Origin: Oasisia sp. SBJ-2009
Taxonomy: Eukaryota; Annelida; Polychaeta; Sabellida; Siboglinidae
Length of the DNA: 64,000 bases
Assembly (NCBI GenBank): GCA_964017155.1
Contig: OZ024862.1
Span: forward strand, 1,180,501 to 1,244,500
Reading direction: 5' to 3'
Made by a program: the position numbers and the translations under genes. The notes beneath the pieces are model-generated. The model worked only from the letters and a program-made list of their open reading frames with translations. It was not told the origin of the DNA and ran no database searches. Shown here piece after piece: positions 1-11,700 of this stretch. Each line of letters opens with the position of its first letter. The stretch's first letter is position 1.

Positions 1-2830
1 GAAGGATATCGTCACAAAGCTGACAGAAATGCCACGGCCAGTAAGTGACAGAATCATGACGATGAGACTACCTCTGAGCAAGGACAAGTTTGCTACAATT
101 ATCAGCGTGTACGCTCCAACAATGACAAACCCAGATGAAAACAAGGAGGCCTTCTACAACCAGCTGGCAAGTGTGCTCAGTGGCATCCCTCGTACAGATA
201 AGCTACTGCTGATAGGAGACTTCAATGCGAGGATAGGAAGAGAAAATGACAAGTGGCCCTTGGTCATGGGCAAACATGGGATTGGGAAATGCAACTCCAA
301 TGGCGAGCTTCTACTGGCTCTGTGCTCTGAGTTCGAACTGATAGTGACGAACACCATGTTCAAGCAGAAGGATGAACGCAAGACCACCTGGATGCATCCT
401 CGTTCGAAACATTGGCATATGATCGACTTCATCATCACGAGGTGTCGGGATAAGATGGACATCCACAGTACCCGAGTCATGCGTGGAGCAAACTGCTGGA
501 CTGATCACCAGATGCTGAGGTCAAAAGTGGCTTTCAGAATACGACAAAAGCACAACAGGCAAGGGACAAGTAAGCCGACCAAGCTGAACATTGCAAAACT
601 AAGTACCACCAGCCATAGGGAGAGTTTTGAGCAGGAGATAGACAGTGCTCTCGCCCAATGGGAGGAGAAGGAAAACTCAACACCAGATGAGGAATGGGCT
701 GCTCTGCAGCAGGTCGTGTACAACACAGCCAAGACATATCTTGGCAAGCCAGACAGAAAAGACCAGGACTGGTTCGACCCCAACGACCAGGAGCTACAGA
801 CTCTTATGAACAGAAGAGACCAAGCCCACCAGAGAGTGTTGCAAACCAGGAGCACCAGGTCCACCACTGCAGCATACAAAGATGCCTGCAGATTGCTACA
901 AAAACACACGCGTGCACTGAAGTCAGACTGGTGGGAAAGGAAGGCAGTGGAGCTGCAGAGAGCTGCTGACAGTAACAACATGAAGGGCTTCTACAATGGG
1001 CTGAAGGAAGTGTGGGGTCCCAAAAAGAAGGGATCTGTTCAACTGAAATCATCAGATGGAATGGAGACCTTCTCTGACAGCAAGAGAGTTGTGGCAAGAT
1101 GGAGTGAACACTTCCAGAAGCTACTCAACGTCCCTGGCGACATAGATCACGAAGCTCTGGACAACATCCCGCAGCGCATTATCAAGACAAGCCTCGATGA
1201 GATTCCAACTATGGATGAGATGGCTAGAGCAATCGCCGGCCTGAAAGATGGCAAAGCACCTGGAGGAGATGGAATTCCTGCAGAAGTATGGAAGCACGGA
1301 GGAGAAAATCTGTTCAGCAGACTGCACCAACTAATCACCAATGCCTGGGAGGTGGGTTCTGTACCACAAGCATGGAAGGATGCAAGCATTGTAACCATCT
1401 ACAAGAAAGGTGATCGAACAGACTGTGGGAACTATAGAGGAATCTCTCTTCTTTCCATAGCGGGCAAGATCTTCGCGAGGATCCTCCTCAACAGACTATC
1501 TACTCACATAACACCAGAGGTAGTTCCGGAGACACAATGTGGCTTCAGAGGTAACCGGAGCACCGTGGATATGATATTTTGTCTCCGACAACTACAAGAA
1601 AAGTGCATTGAGCAGGACCGACCACTGTACATGGTATTTGTCGACTTCAGCAAGGCGTTTGATACAGTTGGGAGGACCGGGCTATGGCAGCTACTGAGGA
1701 AGTATGGCTGCCCAGAGAAGTTCACAACAATGATCGAGGCACTACATACTGGAATGATGGCAAAAGTTAGTGTTGAAGGAGAAGTCTCGGAATCGTTCAG
1801 TGTCACAAATGGGGTCAAGCAAGGTTGTGTACTGGCCCCCACGCTCTTCTCCATCTTCCTATCAGCAATGCTCGACGAGGCTTTCCGAGACATGGGGGAT
1901 GGCATCTACATACAGTCCAGACAGAACGCTGACCTATTCAACGTCGCACACTTCAGAGCAAAGACCAAGACTACTCGGATACTGATGAGAGAGCTGCTAT
2001 TCGCAGATGACAGTGCACTGGTTGCACACTCTGCTGAAGAGATGCAGAAAATAGTGGATGCTTTCTCCGATGCGTCAAAGAAGTTCGGCCTGAAGATTAA
2101 CATCAAGAAGACCGAGGTGCTGTACCAATCCAACTCTACAAGAACCCGAGAGGAGGATATCATGGTTGATGGAAACAAGCTGAACTCTGTTCTAGAATTC
2201 ACCTACCTCGGAAGCACTATATCAAGTGACGGATGCATTGACGATGAAATACAGAGGAGGATGGCCAAGGCTAGTGCATCTTTCGGCCGACTACGCCAGA
2301 GACTCTGGAACAACCACCATGTGTCCATGCGGGTTAAAGGCAAGATATACCGTGCAATTGTGCTGTCCACCCTCCTATACGGAGCTGAGGCCTGGACAGT
2401 GTACAGACGACAGGTTAAAAAGCTACATGCCTTCATGATGCGACATCTGCGTTCGATCATGAGGATAACCTGGATGGACAAAGTGACAAACAAGGAAATA
2501 CTAGAACGAACAGGGCTGCCATCTATGGAAGATCTTCTGATCAGAAAGAATCTCCGGTGGACTGGACACCTCATGAGGATGTCACCAGACAGGCTACCGA
2601 AGCAGGTTCTCTACTCTCAACTGTCTTCTGGTCAGAGAAAGAGAGGGCGCCCTCGTCTCCGGTTCAAAGATACCATCAAGAGAAACCTAAAGATGAGAGA
2701 CATAAAGATCGACTCATGGACATCACTCTCACAGCAGAGAGACAAATGGAGAGCAAGAGTCAAGTGATGGAAGCAGTCTTTGTCGCTTCGCGACCGACAG
2801 CACGATGATTAGGACATTATTATTATTGCC
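1..2830 (+). mobile_element. RTE-like LINE, 3' portion with (ATT)n tail
   Basis: The element consists of the ORF, a very short 3' UTR (2768-2815) and a tail of ATT repeats at about 2815-2827. A tail of short tandem repeats instead of poly(A) is typical of RTE-type LINEs. The 5' end, and any target-site duplication, lie outside the window or cannot be paired. Confidence 0.85.
2..2767 (+). CDS. LINE retrotransposon ORF2-type protein (endonuclease C-terminal part plus reverse transcriptase), 5' end outside window
   Basis: The frame is open from base 2 to the TGA at 2765-2767 (about 921 codons, no internal stop) and enters from the left edge; the first ATG at 29 is internal. The N-terminal part shows the end of an APE-type endonuclease: LLIGDFNARIG, SKHWHMIDFI and the catalytic-type WTDH motif. 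The reverse transcriptase follows, with YRGISLLSIAGKI, box A FVDFSKAFDTV, the VKQGCVLAPTLFSIF block and box C LLFADDSALVA. The C-terminal part has FTYLGSTIS, LLYGAEAWT and RWTGHLMRM, as in the animal non-LTR elements often annotated 'craniofacial development protein 2-like'. The domain order and the short ATT-repeat 3' tail suggest an RTE-like clade; the clade call is inference. The protein would nick target DNA and copy its own RNA. No gag-like ORF is in the window. The intact frame suggests a recent insertion. Confidence 0.93.
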   Translation, partial: KDIVTKLTEMPRPVSDRIMTMRLPLSKDKFATIISVYAPTMTNPDENKEAFYNQLASVLSGIPRTDKLLLIGDFNARIGRENDKWPLVMGKHGIGKCNSNGELLLALCSEFELIVTNTMFKQKDERKTTWMHPRSKHWHMIDFIITRCRDKMDIHSTRVMRGANCWTDHQMLRSKVAFRIRQKHNRQGTSKPTKLNIAKLSTTSHRESFEQEIDSALAQWEEKENSTPDEEWAALQQVVYNTAKTYLGKPDRKDQDWFDPNDQELQTLMNRRDQAHQRVLQTRSTRSTTAAYKDACRLLQKHTRALKSDWWERKAVELQRAADSNNMKGFYNGLKEVWGPKKKGSVQLKSSDGMETFSDSKRVVARWSEHFQKLLNVPGDIDHEALDNIPQRIIKTSLDEIPTMDEMARAIAGLKDGKAPGGDGIPAEVWKHGGENLFSRLHQLITNAWEVGSVPQAWKDASIVTIYKKGDRTDCGNYRGISLLSIAGKIFARILLNRLSTHITPEVVPETQCGFRGNRSTVDMIFCLRQLQEKCIEQDRPLYMVFVDFSKAFDTVGRTGLWQLLRKYGCPEKFTTMIEALHTGMMAKVSVEGEVSESFSVTNGVKQGCVLAPTLFSIFLSAMLDEAFRDMGDGIYIQSRQNADLFNVAHFRAKTKTTRILMRELLFADDSALVAHSAEEMQKIVDAFSDASKKFGLKINIKKTEVLYQSNSTRTREEDIMVDGNKLNSVLEFTYLGSTISSDGCIDDEIQRRMAKASASFGRLRQRLWNNHHVSMRVKGKIYRAIVLSTLLYGAEAWTVYRRQVKKLHAFMMRHLRSIMRITWMDKVTNKEILERTGLPSMEDLLIRKNLRWTGHLMRMSPDRLPKQVLYSQLSSGQRKRGRPRLRFKDTIKRNLKMRDIKIDSWTSLSQQRDKWRARVK

Positions 2831-3348
2831 GATACGTTGTGACTCCGATGCAACAAAAAATCGCCGAAATGTTCAAAGATTTCTCCGAAGTGTCCGCGTT
2901 CCACGCCGACTGGGTATCGCAGCCGACGTGAAAGGGATGCCACACGAAATGTTACGGTAGAGTGGTTGGAACAAACCCAAATGCAAAGCATATAACTGAC
3001 AGTCAGTCGTATTTGCACACGACAGATTATAGTAGTAAATGACGTGTTGTTATTAATAATGTTAAGGTATGACATTCTTCCTTTGCTGCCTCGTTGCATG
3101 TGCATGTGGGCGATAATGTAGTATAATCCCCGGGCATTTTCATTCCTTTGGAGTTTGTTGTGTGCTTTCTGTTGGGGACCAAGAAAGCTATTATAAACAT
3201 TATTTATCTTAGGATTGGGATTTATCGTAACTAATGTATATATATATTTAATGACTTGTTTGTAATAATATTTACCAAATACCAGTAAAACTCCCATACT
3301 GCCCAGGTTCTGTAGTCATAGACCTAGCGTGTGGGTACTTTTCATCGA
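2831..3348. other. Intergenic, no gene seen
   Basis: AT-rich DNA between the LINE tail and a possible inverted-repeat element. An open frame on the minus strand (2809-3297) has no recognisable domain and low-complexity composition. I see no gene here. Confidence 0.5.
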
Positions 3349-3573
3349 CAGGGTCCCTAATGATTGACTGTCTCATAAATGCAATAAATGTTGTGATTTG
3401 GTGTTGACTGTTTCTGTACTAACGTACGTAATTGTATAATATACAATTACGTACATTATTATGTGTAAACAAACACGCCAACTGATGTCATGGGCGCATC
3501 CATGTTGTATGACACATCTTTACTCAAGTTTATGTGCTGAACACGAACGGTCGATTATTAGGGACCCCCCTGT
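3349..3573. mobile_element. Possible small inverted-repeat element (MITE-like)
   Basis: The left end GGTCCCTAATGATTGAC (about 3352) is matched in inverted form near 3550-3567 (GGTCCCTAATAATCGAC when reversed), with about 17 of 21 bases paired. A perfect 31-bp palindrome lies inside at 3424-3454. A third, weaker copy of the end motif occurs at about 3741-3765. No target-site duplication was established. Confidence 0.35.
3424..3454. repeat. 31-bp perfect palindrome
   Basis: A 15-base arm (GTACGTAATTGTATA) and its exact reverse complement are separated by one A. It sits inside the possible inverted-repeat element. Confidence 0.9.
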
Positions 3574-3959
3574 GGCCTATTGGGTGAGAAGGTAATCACT
3601 GCCAGTATTTTGTCACCAAATTGTATCAACATTTTTTTTTGTGTTTGTAGAAATCGTCAATGAATATGCTTTGAATAGAGAATAATTTAAATTGCGTAAC
3701 TTTACATCAAAGGCGAATAAAACGCGGAAAACTACGCAAAAACGGTCGATCATAGGTCCCCCAACGCTATATAGCTTAATAACTATATCAAAAATTCAGT
3801 ATTGTTATTCCGACCAAGTCGCAAGACTTGAATATGCTGCCCTCTAATGAAATCCACACTGCCACCCAAATGATACATAATGAAAGAGCACTGTACTGCT
3901 AAATTAAACAAAAAGAAATAACAGGCCTAATAATGCTAATAGTTAGCCATCCTTAGATA

Positions 3960-4330
3960 GCCCACTCTTGGGCGACAGACATGTCAGGAATTTTAAACAA
4001 GCCATGATAATCTATCAAATAGTAAACAAAATAATCAACATCACACCCCCACTGGGTTTAGTAACACAGTCCAAAAAGAGTGGCCACTGCATAGCCACCG
4101 AAGTACTGCATCAATACTACAGTGTTCTCTGTACCCCTGAGCAGTCCAAATCTGGAATATGATCCCACCACAATGTGACATTCATAGTTTATATTGAATG
4201 ATTGATAATTGCAGTTATCAGGTTCCACTATGGAAATAAGATGATTGTACATGTACAATTTGTTCTTGTGCTCTTGTTTTATGGTGTATTGCTGTGAATA
4301 AAGTATCACTACTACTACTAATACTACTGC
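3960..4330 (+). mobile_element. Possible 5'-truncated LINE 3' fragment
   Basis: The stretch ends in AATAAAG followed by ACT-trinucleotide repeats at about 4303-4327, which looks like a LINE tail. A 64-codon open frame (3968-4162) has no motif I can name. Weak call based on tail structure only. Confidence 0.3.
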
Positions 4331-4880
4331 GAAGTGGGTAATTAATTATGCAGCCGCTATTGTGAATATTCAAGCATGCACAGGAACCACTCAGTGACTA
4401 CCCTGGTAGTGGCTTTAAACACAGTAAAATTCTTGGTATAAAACTGAAGTCTGGTGAACAGAACCAAATATACCAATAGTATGGCCTAAACTAGAAACTC
4501 TGCAAACACAGAGTTATTTTCTTGATATTTTTTCAGGGCTATAAGTGATTAATAAAACACATTTGTAATAAAATATTGGCATAGAGCTACATGAAATAAT
4601 TATGTTAAAGGGGACCAAAAGGGAAATGTTACATGCTACCACCAGGGGTAGGTGGGTCAAATAGTTAATAGGAAAAAAAACATTTCGAATAAAATATTTT
4701 TTTACGAATGGGAGTACTTTTTGAAACTGATTTAATGTGTGATGTCAAAATGCTATATTAGACCAGCCATATATTATCGTTCATGATGCGAATTGATCCC
4801 CGATCCGGCTTGGCGAAGTCTTGGCCCTGCTATTGGACTATGTTCTAGCCTTATTGTCACATAGTTTTATGTTATTTCTA
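4331..4880. other. Intergenic AT-rich DNA, nothing recognised
   Basis: No coding potential, RNA gene or repeat family recognised. Short A/T runs only. Confidence 0.5.
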
Positions 4881-4949
4881 GCATATATACATATATATAT
4901 GTATATATATATTATATATATATATTATATATATATATATATATATATC
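4881..4949. repeat. (AT)n microsatellite
   Basis: Alternating TA dinucleotides with occasional breaks. The small ORF across it is an artefact. Confidence 0.9.
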
Positions 4950-5029
4950 TCTGTTCATACAAATATGACACTAATCAAAGTAGGATCAAGTAAAACTAAT
5001 AATAATGAATAATAACCACCAAAGTCATA

Positions 5030-5126
5030 GTGAAGGCATTCGTTGGTGTGGCAGCAGACGGCCCGACTCGCTTAGACCTGGCTGGCTGGCGCCCAGCTCA
5101 GTCTCAGTCCATGCTGTGTTTACCAG
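5030..5126 (+). promoter_or_regulatory. Candidate TTI1 first non-coding exon and core promoter zone
   Basis: A locally GC- and CpG-richer stretch in AT-rich DNA ends in ACCAG followed by GTACCT at 5127, a usable 5' splice site. The first coding exon has a 3' splice site just before its 5' UTR (AG at 5550-5551), so an upstream non-coding exon is expected. Joining the two would give a short upstream frame from the ATG at 5111. Inference only; transcript ends would settle it. Confidence 0.35.
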
Positions 5127-5587
5127 GTACCTTCTAGAACACTAACTGTGGTGGACATTTATGAAAAATATATTTATGTACATAAGGCATAACGACAGAT
5201 ACCGCAGTGTGTCTAATTGTACAAGATTTAAATCATTTAGATACCAAAGATTTTATATTTACTAACCTTCTTACGCTCTGACTTGGCTATGCGCCTTTAG
5301 CATTGGTTATTTTGTATTATTTACCTGTTCATAGATTAAAGCCAATCTGGGACTTTTTTAGATAAAGCCAGTGGTTTCAGAAAACTTTGATTGTAATCAG
5401 ATAATTATTTCAAGTACACAAAATACTCAGTTACACTTACAAAATTATTTCGGTAAAATTAAGCGGTTATGTGACAGTTATGCATGGATCCAGACCAACT
5501 ATGGTTTCTTTTATCATCCACATTTCATACAATTGTTGTCTTTGTGTTTAGGCTACTGGGCAGTAAACAAGAGAAGTGACCTTGGAG

Positions 5588-5823
5588 ATGGGCAGCATGA
5601 GTCGGTCAAGTGATGTGCTGACCATGGCTGATGCAGATTCCCACCATAAGGCCTTTGAGTGTCTGCGGCCAGTGTGTGTCCAGTTGACTCGTGGCCACAC
5701 ACGTGAGAATGTTGGTCACCTGAAGGCAGCCCTTGGAGTCATTGACCCACGTTGTCTGCAGAACTTGCAGGAGTACGTCTTGTTCCCTCTGAGACTCATC
5801 ATCAAACAGACAACTCCTGACAC
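5588..5823 (+). CDS. TTI1: TTI1 exon 1 (codons 1-79)
   Basis: The exon carries FECLRPVCVQLTR and LQNLQEYVLFPLRL, the conserved N-terminal helices. An in-frame stop lies at 5564; ATGs at 5597 and 5624 are alternative starts. The donor is GTGAGT at 5824, after two bases of a codon. Confidence 0.9.
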
Positions 5824-6018
5824 GTGAGTCACTACTACTGACTGAGTCACTACCTACTGACTGAGTCACTACCTACTGACTGAGTCACTACCTATTGACT
5901 GAGTCACTACCTACTGACTGAGTCACTACACACGCACACGCACGCACACGCACACACACACACCGCCACCACATCACACACACATACACACACACACAGT
6001 CACATACACACCACACGC

Positions 6019-6073
<55 letters not shown>

Positions 6074-8652
6074 TTGAATGTGACTGTTGTATGTAACTAT
6101 GTATCACTGATGTGTTACAACTGAGAAGACTGTGTGTCCGTGTGTTGTCAGCCATGAAGCCCTGCTGGTGGAGGTGCTGGCGTGTGTGCGTGTGGTGCTG
6201 CGAGGGAGCTGTGTGAGTCGAGTGGAGACCTTCTCTGACCTCTTCAACTCCACCTGCCTCCTGCTCAGTTCACCCGACTCTCAAACACACGGTGAGATAA
6301 ACCAAAGTTATAATTTGTTGTAAGTAAATATTTAAATAGGGTATTGACAATTATAATGTGTGCAGCTGCATCATATTTTATTGTGCTTCTCAATAAAGGT
6401 ATTTTTTATTGATCTGATCTGTGACACAGATCTACACTAATATGGAGATTTTAGGAATTAGATTCATGAGTAAATTTACTAATAATAAAATAATTAACTT
6501 CTTTTGCACAAAATATTGGGAAACCAAACTCACATGCTGGACAAGAGGTTGGTCAGTCTCACAAGTCATAAGTTGTATTCGAATTATCAGCAGATGGATC
6601 GTGGTCGACAGCTACAGCAGATATATTACATCTGCATTTTAGAAGCCTTAAACAGTATCTCTTAAAATTATGTCCTAGAAATCTGTAGTGTCATGTCTTA
6701 CAGACATTTATTTTTTAACATATTTTCCTGAAATTGTTATGGCTTTACTTACTTTTCTATAAGAAAAAGAATTTAAACAAGTTGTGATGGTTATATATAA
6801 TATATAAGTCACATGTTCTAACAAAATGAGTCATATGTAAAAAAAATTGAGTTAGTTACAACATTGGAAAGAAGATTTAATAACCAACTGTGCAAAAATG
6901 ATGGACCTATCTATCTGATATTGTTTTTTCAGTGAGAAATGTTTGTGAAGAGTTGAAGCTTGAACTGGTGCGTTGTGTGTCGGACCTGATGGCCAGTGCC
7001 ACTCACAGGTACAGTGCAACTCACAGCCCGAGGCAGTCAAATATATTTTCACTTTAGACGCTACTGAAAGTATGGTTGAGTTTGGTGCAGTGTATTTCAA
7101 TGACTTGTTCACTTGACTCTCCTCTGACTCTTTCACATATCTGTCCTGACATGTTCACTTGACTCTCCTGTGACTCCTTGACATATTTGTCCTGACATGT
7201 TCACTTGACTCTCCTGTGACTCCTTGACATATCTGTCCTGACATGTTCACTTGACTCTCCTGTGACTCCTTGACATATCTGTCCTGACATGTTCACTTGA
7301 CTCTCCTGTGACTCCTTGACATATCTGTCCTGACATGTTCACTTGACTCTGCTGTGACTCCTTGACATATCTGTCCTGACATGTTCACTTGACTCTGCTG
7401 TGACTCCTTGACATATCTGTCCTGACATGTTCACTTGACTCTCCTGTGACTCCTTGACATATTTGTCCTGACATGTTCACTTGACTCTCCTGTGACTCCT
7501 TGACATATCTGTCCTGACATGTTCACTTGACTCTCCTGTGACTCCTTGACATATCTGTCCTGACATGTTCACTTGACTCTCCTGTGACTCCTTGACATAT
7601 TTGTCCTGACATGTTCACTTGACTCTCCTGTGACTCCTTGACATATTTGTCCTGACATGTTCACTTGACTCTCCTGTGACTCCTTGACATATCTGTCCTG
7701 ACATGTTCACTTGACTCTCCTCTGATTCCTTGACATATCTGTCCTGACATGTTCACTTGACTCTCCTCTGACTCCTTGACATATCTGTCCTGACAAATTC
7801 TATCTATCCTGTGACTCTGACATAGTTGTCCTGATGTCCTTGTAGTGTCCTACAGACCGTGTATACGACTGTGTTTCTTCCCGCACTGGGTCACGCGGTG
7901 TCACTGCTGCTCCACCTGGCTGAGACGGAGCGACTGAGAGAGCTCCGCGTGGAGTCGATGCAGTGTCTGTGTGCTCTCGCTCAGAGTCGCGCTCAGAAAG
8001 GTAAAGTTAGTCGTGATGTTTTCACATCTTTATTCTTTAAAACATATTTTACCCATTCTTTATGGCAACAACAATTATGTACCATTTAGGAAAGAGTAAA
8101 GTAAAGTGATTTCATCAAAGTAGTATTAAGCTGTGTATCAGATCAGCTGAATTACACATCTTTGATCATTCTATGAACATGTCTGAGTAGTAATTCGCAC
8201 TGCCACTGTCATTGGTCCATTGTCACCAGCAGTGTATATGCTGTGTCGTTGTTCCAGTGTCAACTGTCAGTGTGTCAGTGTCGTCTGCAGTCGTCATGCT
8301 GTGTCACCTTTGTTCCAGTGTCGCCAAGTCTGACCCAACAGGCGGGTGATTCCTTTGCGTCATTCCTTCCCGGCATCGCTGTCAGTCTATGTCATGTCAT
8401 CACTGGGGAGGTGACACAAGGTCACGCCGTCACCAAGGTATGTCACACACCATGCCGTCACCAAGGTATGTCACACACCATGCCGTCACCAAGGTATGTC
8501 ACACGTTGGTGGATGTATGTGGAGATGTCACTGAACAGGTGTGAAAGTTGACCCGTGACAGATGATAGGTACTAAATAAGTAGACCTTAGCTCACATTGG
8601 GTGGGTCCCCAAACAAACATCGATAGACCTCAGTTCACATTGATGGCTGCCG

Positions 8653-8707
<55 letters not shown>

Positions 8708-11700
8708 GGCGGCACCGCCGCCAGCCAGCCAGCCAGCCAGCCCGACATTAGAACAAATGTTGAACTGTTTTGCTATTTCATTTTTATCTGTTATATTGAT
8801 TCCGTTAATATTAACATCAGCAATGACACCTAGGATGTAACACTGGTGACGTGACAGCGGTGACATGGTGACACCGGTTACATGGTAACACCTGTGACAC
8901 TGTGACACCAGTGACATGGTAACACTAGTGACATGGTGACACCAGTGACATGGTGACACCAGTGATATGGTGACACCAGTGACATGGTGACACCAGTGAC
9001 ACCTATGATGTTTCAGTGTGCAGTGGACTCGTGGGTGCGACTGGTCACTCTGGTCCTAGGTGACCGCTCCATTGACCAGTGCACAGCTCGTCCAAATACA
9101 TCTCAAGGCAAGTTGCTCTTCTTGTTTCATTTACTTCAACATTGAATCTATATGTTTCTGTAGCGAAGGATTTCTTGTTTGCGGCTGTTTGTCTCCAGGT
9201 AAATAGGACTAAGGTTCCTGTCGTTTTGTACTGACACAATCTCCAGGTAAATGTGACAAAGGTTCCTGTTATTTTGTAGTGACACAGTCGCCAGGTAAAT
9301 GTCACAGTTTCCTGTCATTTTGTAGTGACACAGTCTCCAGGTAAATGTCAGAGTTTCGTGTCATTTTGTAGTGACACAGTCTCCAGGTAAATGTCACAGT
9401 TTCCTGTCATTTTGTAGTGACACAGTCGCCAGGTAAATGTCACAGTTTCCTGTCGTTTTGTAGTGACACAGTCGCCAGGTAAATGTCACAGTTTCCTGTC
9501 ATTTTGTAGTGACACAGTCGCCAGGTAAATGTCACAGTTTCCTGTCATTTTGTAGTGACACAGTCGCCAGGTAAGTATGAGCAGCTGTGTGTCGTGAGAA
9601 CGAAGGAGTGGGTTGCAATGGCAGCAGACAAGCTGCGGCTGCTGGTGACACAGATAGTGACGTTAGTGTCACACTCCAACTGGCGCGTCCGACTCTCCCT
9701 GGCTGAAGGTGCCGCAACTCTCCTCAACAAATGTGCCAAGTGCGTGTTTAGTTTTATATGCATTTGAAGTTTTATAATTCGTTTTACTAATTTTCAATGA
9801 AATATACAAAGTATCTTTATTATTTATGAGTGACTATTTATAGAAGATGTGCTGTGATGAACATATTTCATTGTAAATTCAAAAAAATATATAATCCACT
9901 CCTTTTAATGTAACGGTTGTTTCTCTTCAAGTTCACTAGAGGGCAGCACAGGCATCTTACTCGAAGTCCTCGTTGCACTGACATGTGACGAATACCCGAA
10001 TGTGGCGTCCAAGAGCAGCGCCGCCCTGGAGGACTTCTGTGCATCACGCGACCTTTCAAGGTCAACGTCCCTGTTGGGTCTGATAGAGGAGAATCTGTAC
10101 TCACTGGCCACATCCCTCCCTCGCCTGGTACACACTGCAAGTAGGTACCACACACTGCAAGTAGGTACCACACACCGCAAGTAGGTACCACACACTGCAA
10201 GTAGGTACCACACACCGCAAGTAGGTACCACACACCGCAAGTAGGTACCACACACTGCAAGTAGGTACCACACACTGCAAGTAGGTACCACACACTGCAA
10301 GTAGGTACCACACACCGCAAGTAGGTACCACACACCGCAAGTAGGTACCACACACCGCAAGTAGGTACCACACACCGCAAGTAGGTACCACACACCGCAA
10401 GTAGGTACCACACACTGCAAGTAGGTACCACACACTGCAAGTAGGTACCACACACTGCAAGTAGGTACCACACACTGTAAGTTGGTACCACACACTGTAA
10501 GTTGGTACCACACTCTGCAAGTAGGTACCACACTCTGCAAGTAGATATAGCACACACATATAGCCTTCTCTACACCAGTGTCTGTAGCTACAGTGCCCAG
10601 CCTATGACAGACAGTGTCACTGTTGTAATTATCCCTGTCAGTACTGATACTGATGTGATATTGTTTCTCTTTTTATTTTTAGGTGAGACGAAAAAACTCA
10701 CAACATTGAAGTTATTTAGTGGCTATTTGAAGCTGTTAGGTAAGTGAAAGTGTGAGTGTTTTATGTTATATTCCACTGGTTTTACTATTTGTATCCTAAA
10801 ATCACTGTACTACCCCGGATTATTATGCTTAGTTGCCGGGCAACAGGTCCCCCACAGCATCAGAGGGTGGAGGCTGACCACATAGCACAGTAGTAGAGCA
10901 AAGGTAGAAAAGGGTAATTTTGACCAATGAGACCAATCAATTGGTCAGGTCCTCTGTATCATGTGGCATCCTCACTAGCCAGAGGGAGGTCCTCACTGGC
11001 CAGAGGGAGGTCCTCACTGGCCAGAGGGAGGTCCTAACTAGCCAGAGGGAGGTCCTCACTAGCCAGAGGGAGGTCCTAACTAGCCAGAGGGAGGTCCTAA
11101 CTAGCCAGAGGGAGGTCCTCACTGGCCAGAGGGAGGTCCTCACTAGCCAGAGGGAGGTCCTCACTGGCCAGAGGGAGGTCCTCACTAGCCAGAGGGAGGT
11201 CCTCACTGGCCAGAGGGAGGTCCTCACTGGCCAGAGGGAGGTCCTAACTAGCCAGAGGGAGGTCCTCACTAGCCAGAGGGAGGTCCTAACTAGCCAGAGG
11301 GAGGTCCTAACTAGCCAGAGGGAGGTCCTCACTGGCCAGAGGGAGGTCCTCACTAGCCAGAGGGAGGTCCTCACTGGCCAGAGGGAGGTCCTCACTAGCC
11401 AGAGGGAGGTCCTCACTGGCCAGAGGGAGGTCCTCACTAGCCAGAGGGAGGTCCTCACTGGCCAGAGGGAGGTCCTAACTGGTCAGAGGGAGGTCCTAAC
11501 TGGTCAGAGGGAGGTCCTAACTAGCCAGAGGGAGGTCCTCATTGGTCAGAGGGAGGTCCTAACTAGCCCGAGGGAGGTCCTCACTAGCCAGAGGGAGGTC
11601 CTCACTGGCCAGAGGGAGGTCCTAACTAGCCAGAGGGAGGTCCTCACTGGCCAGAGGGAGGTCCTTACTGGCCAGAGGGAGGTCCTAACTAGCCAGAGGG

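Noticed and set aside
5888..6070. Cys-Val repeat frame on the minus strand
   Set aside because: A (CA)n microsatellite in TTI1 intron 1.
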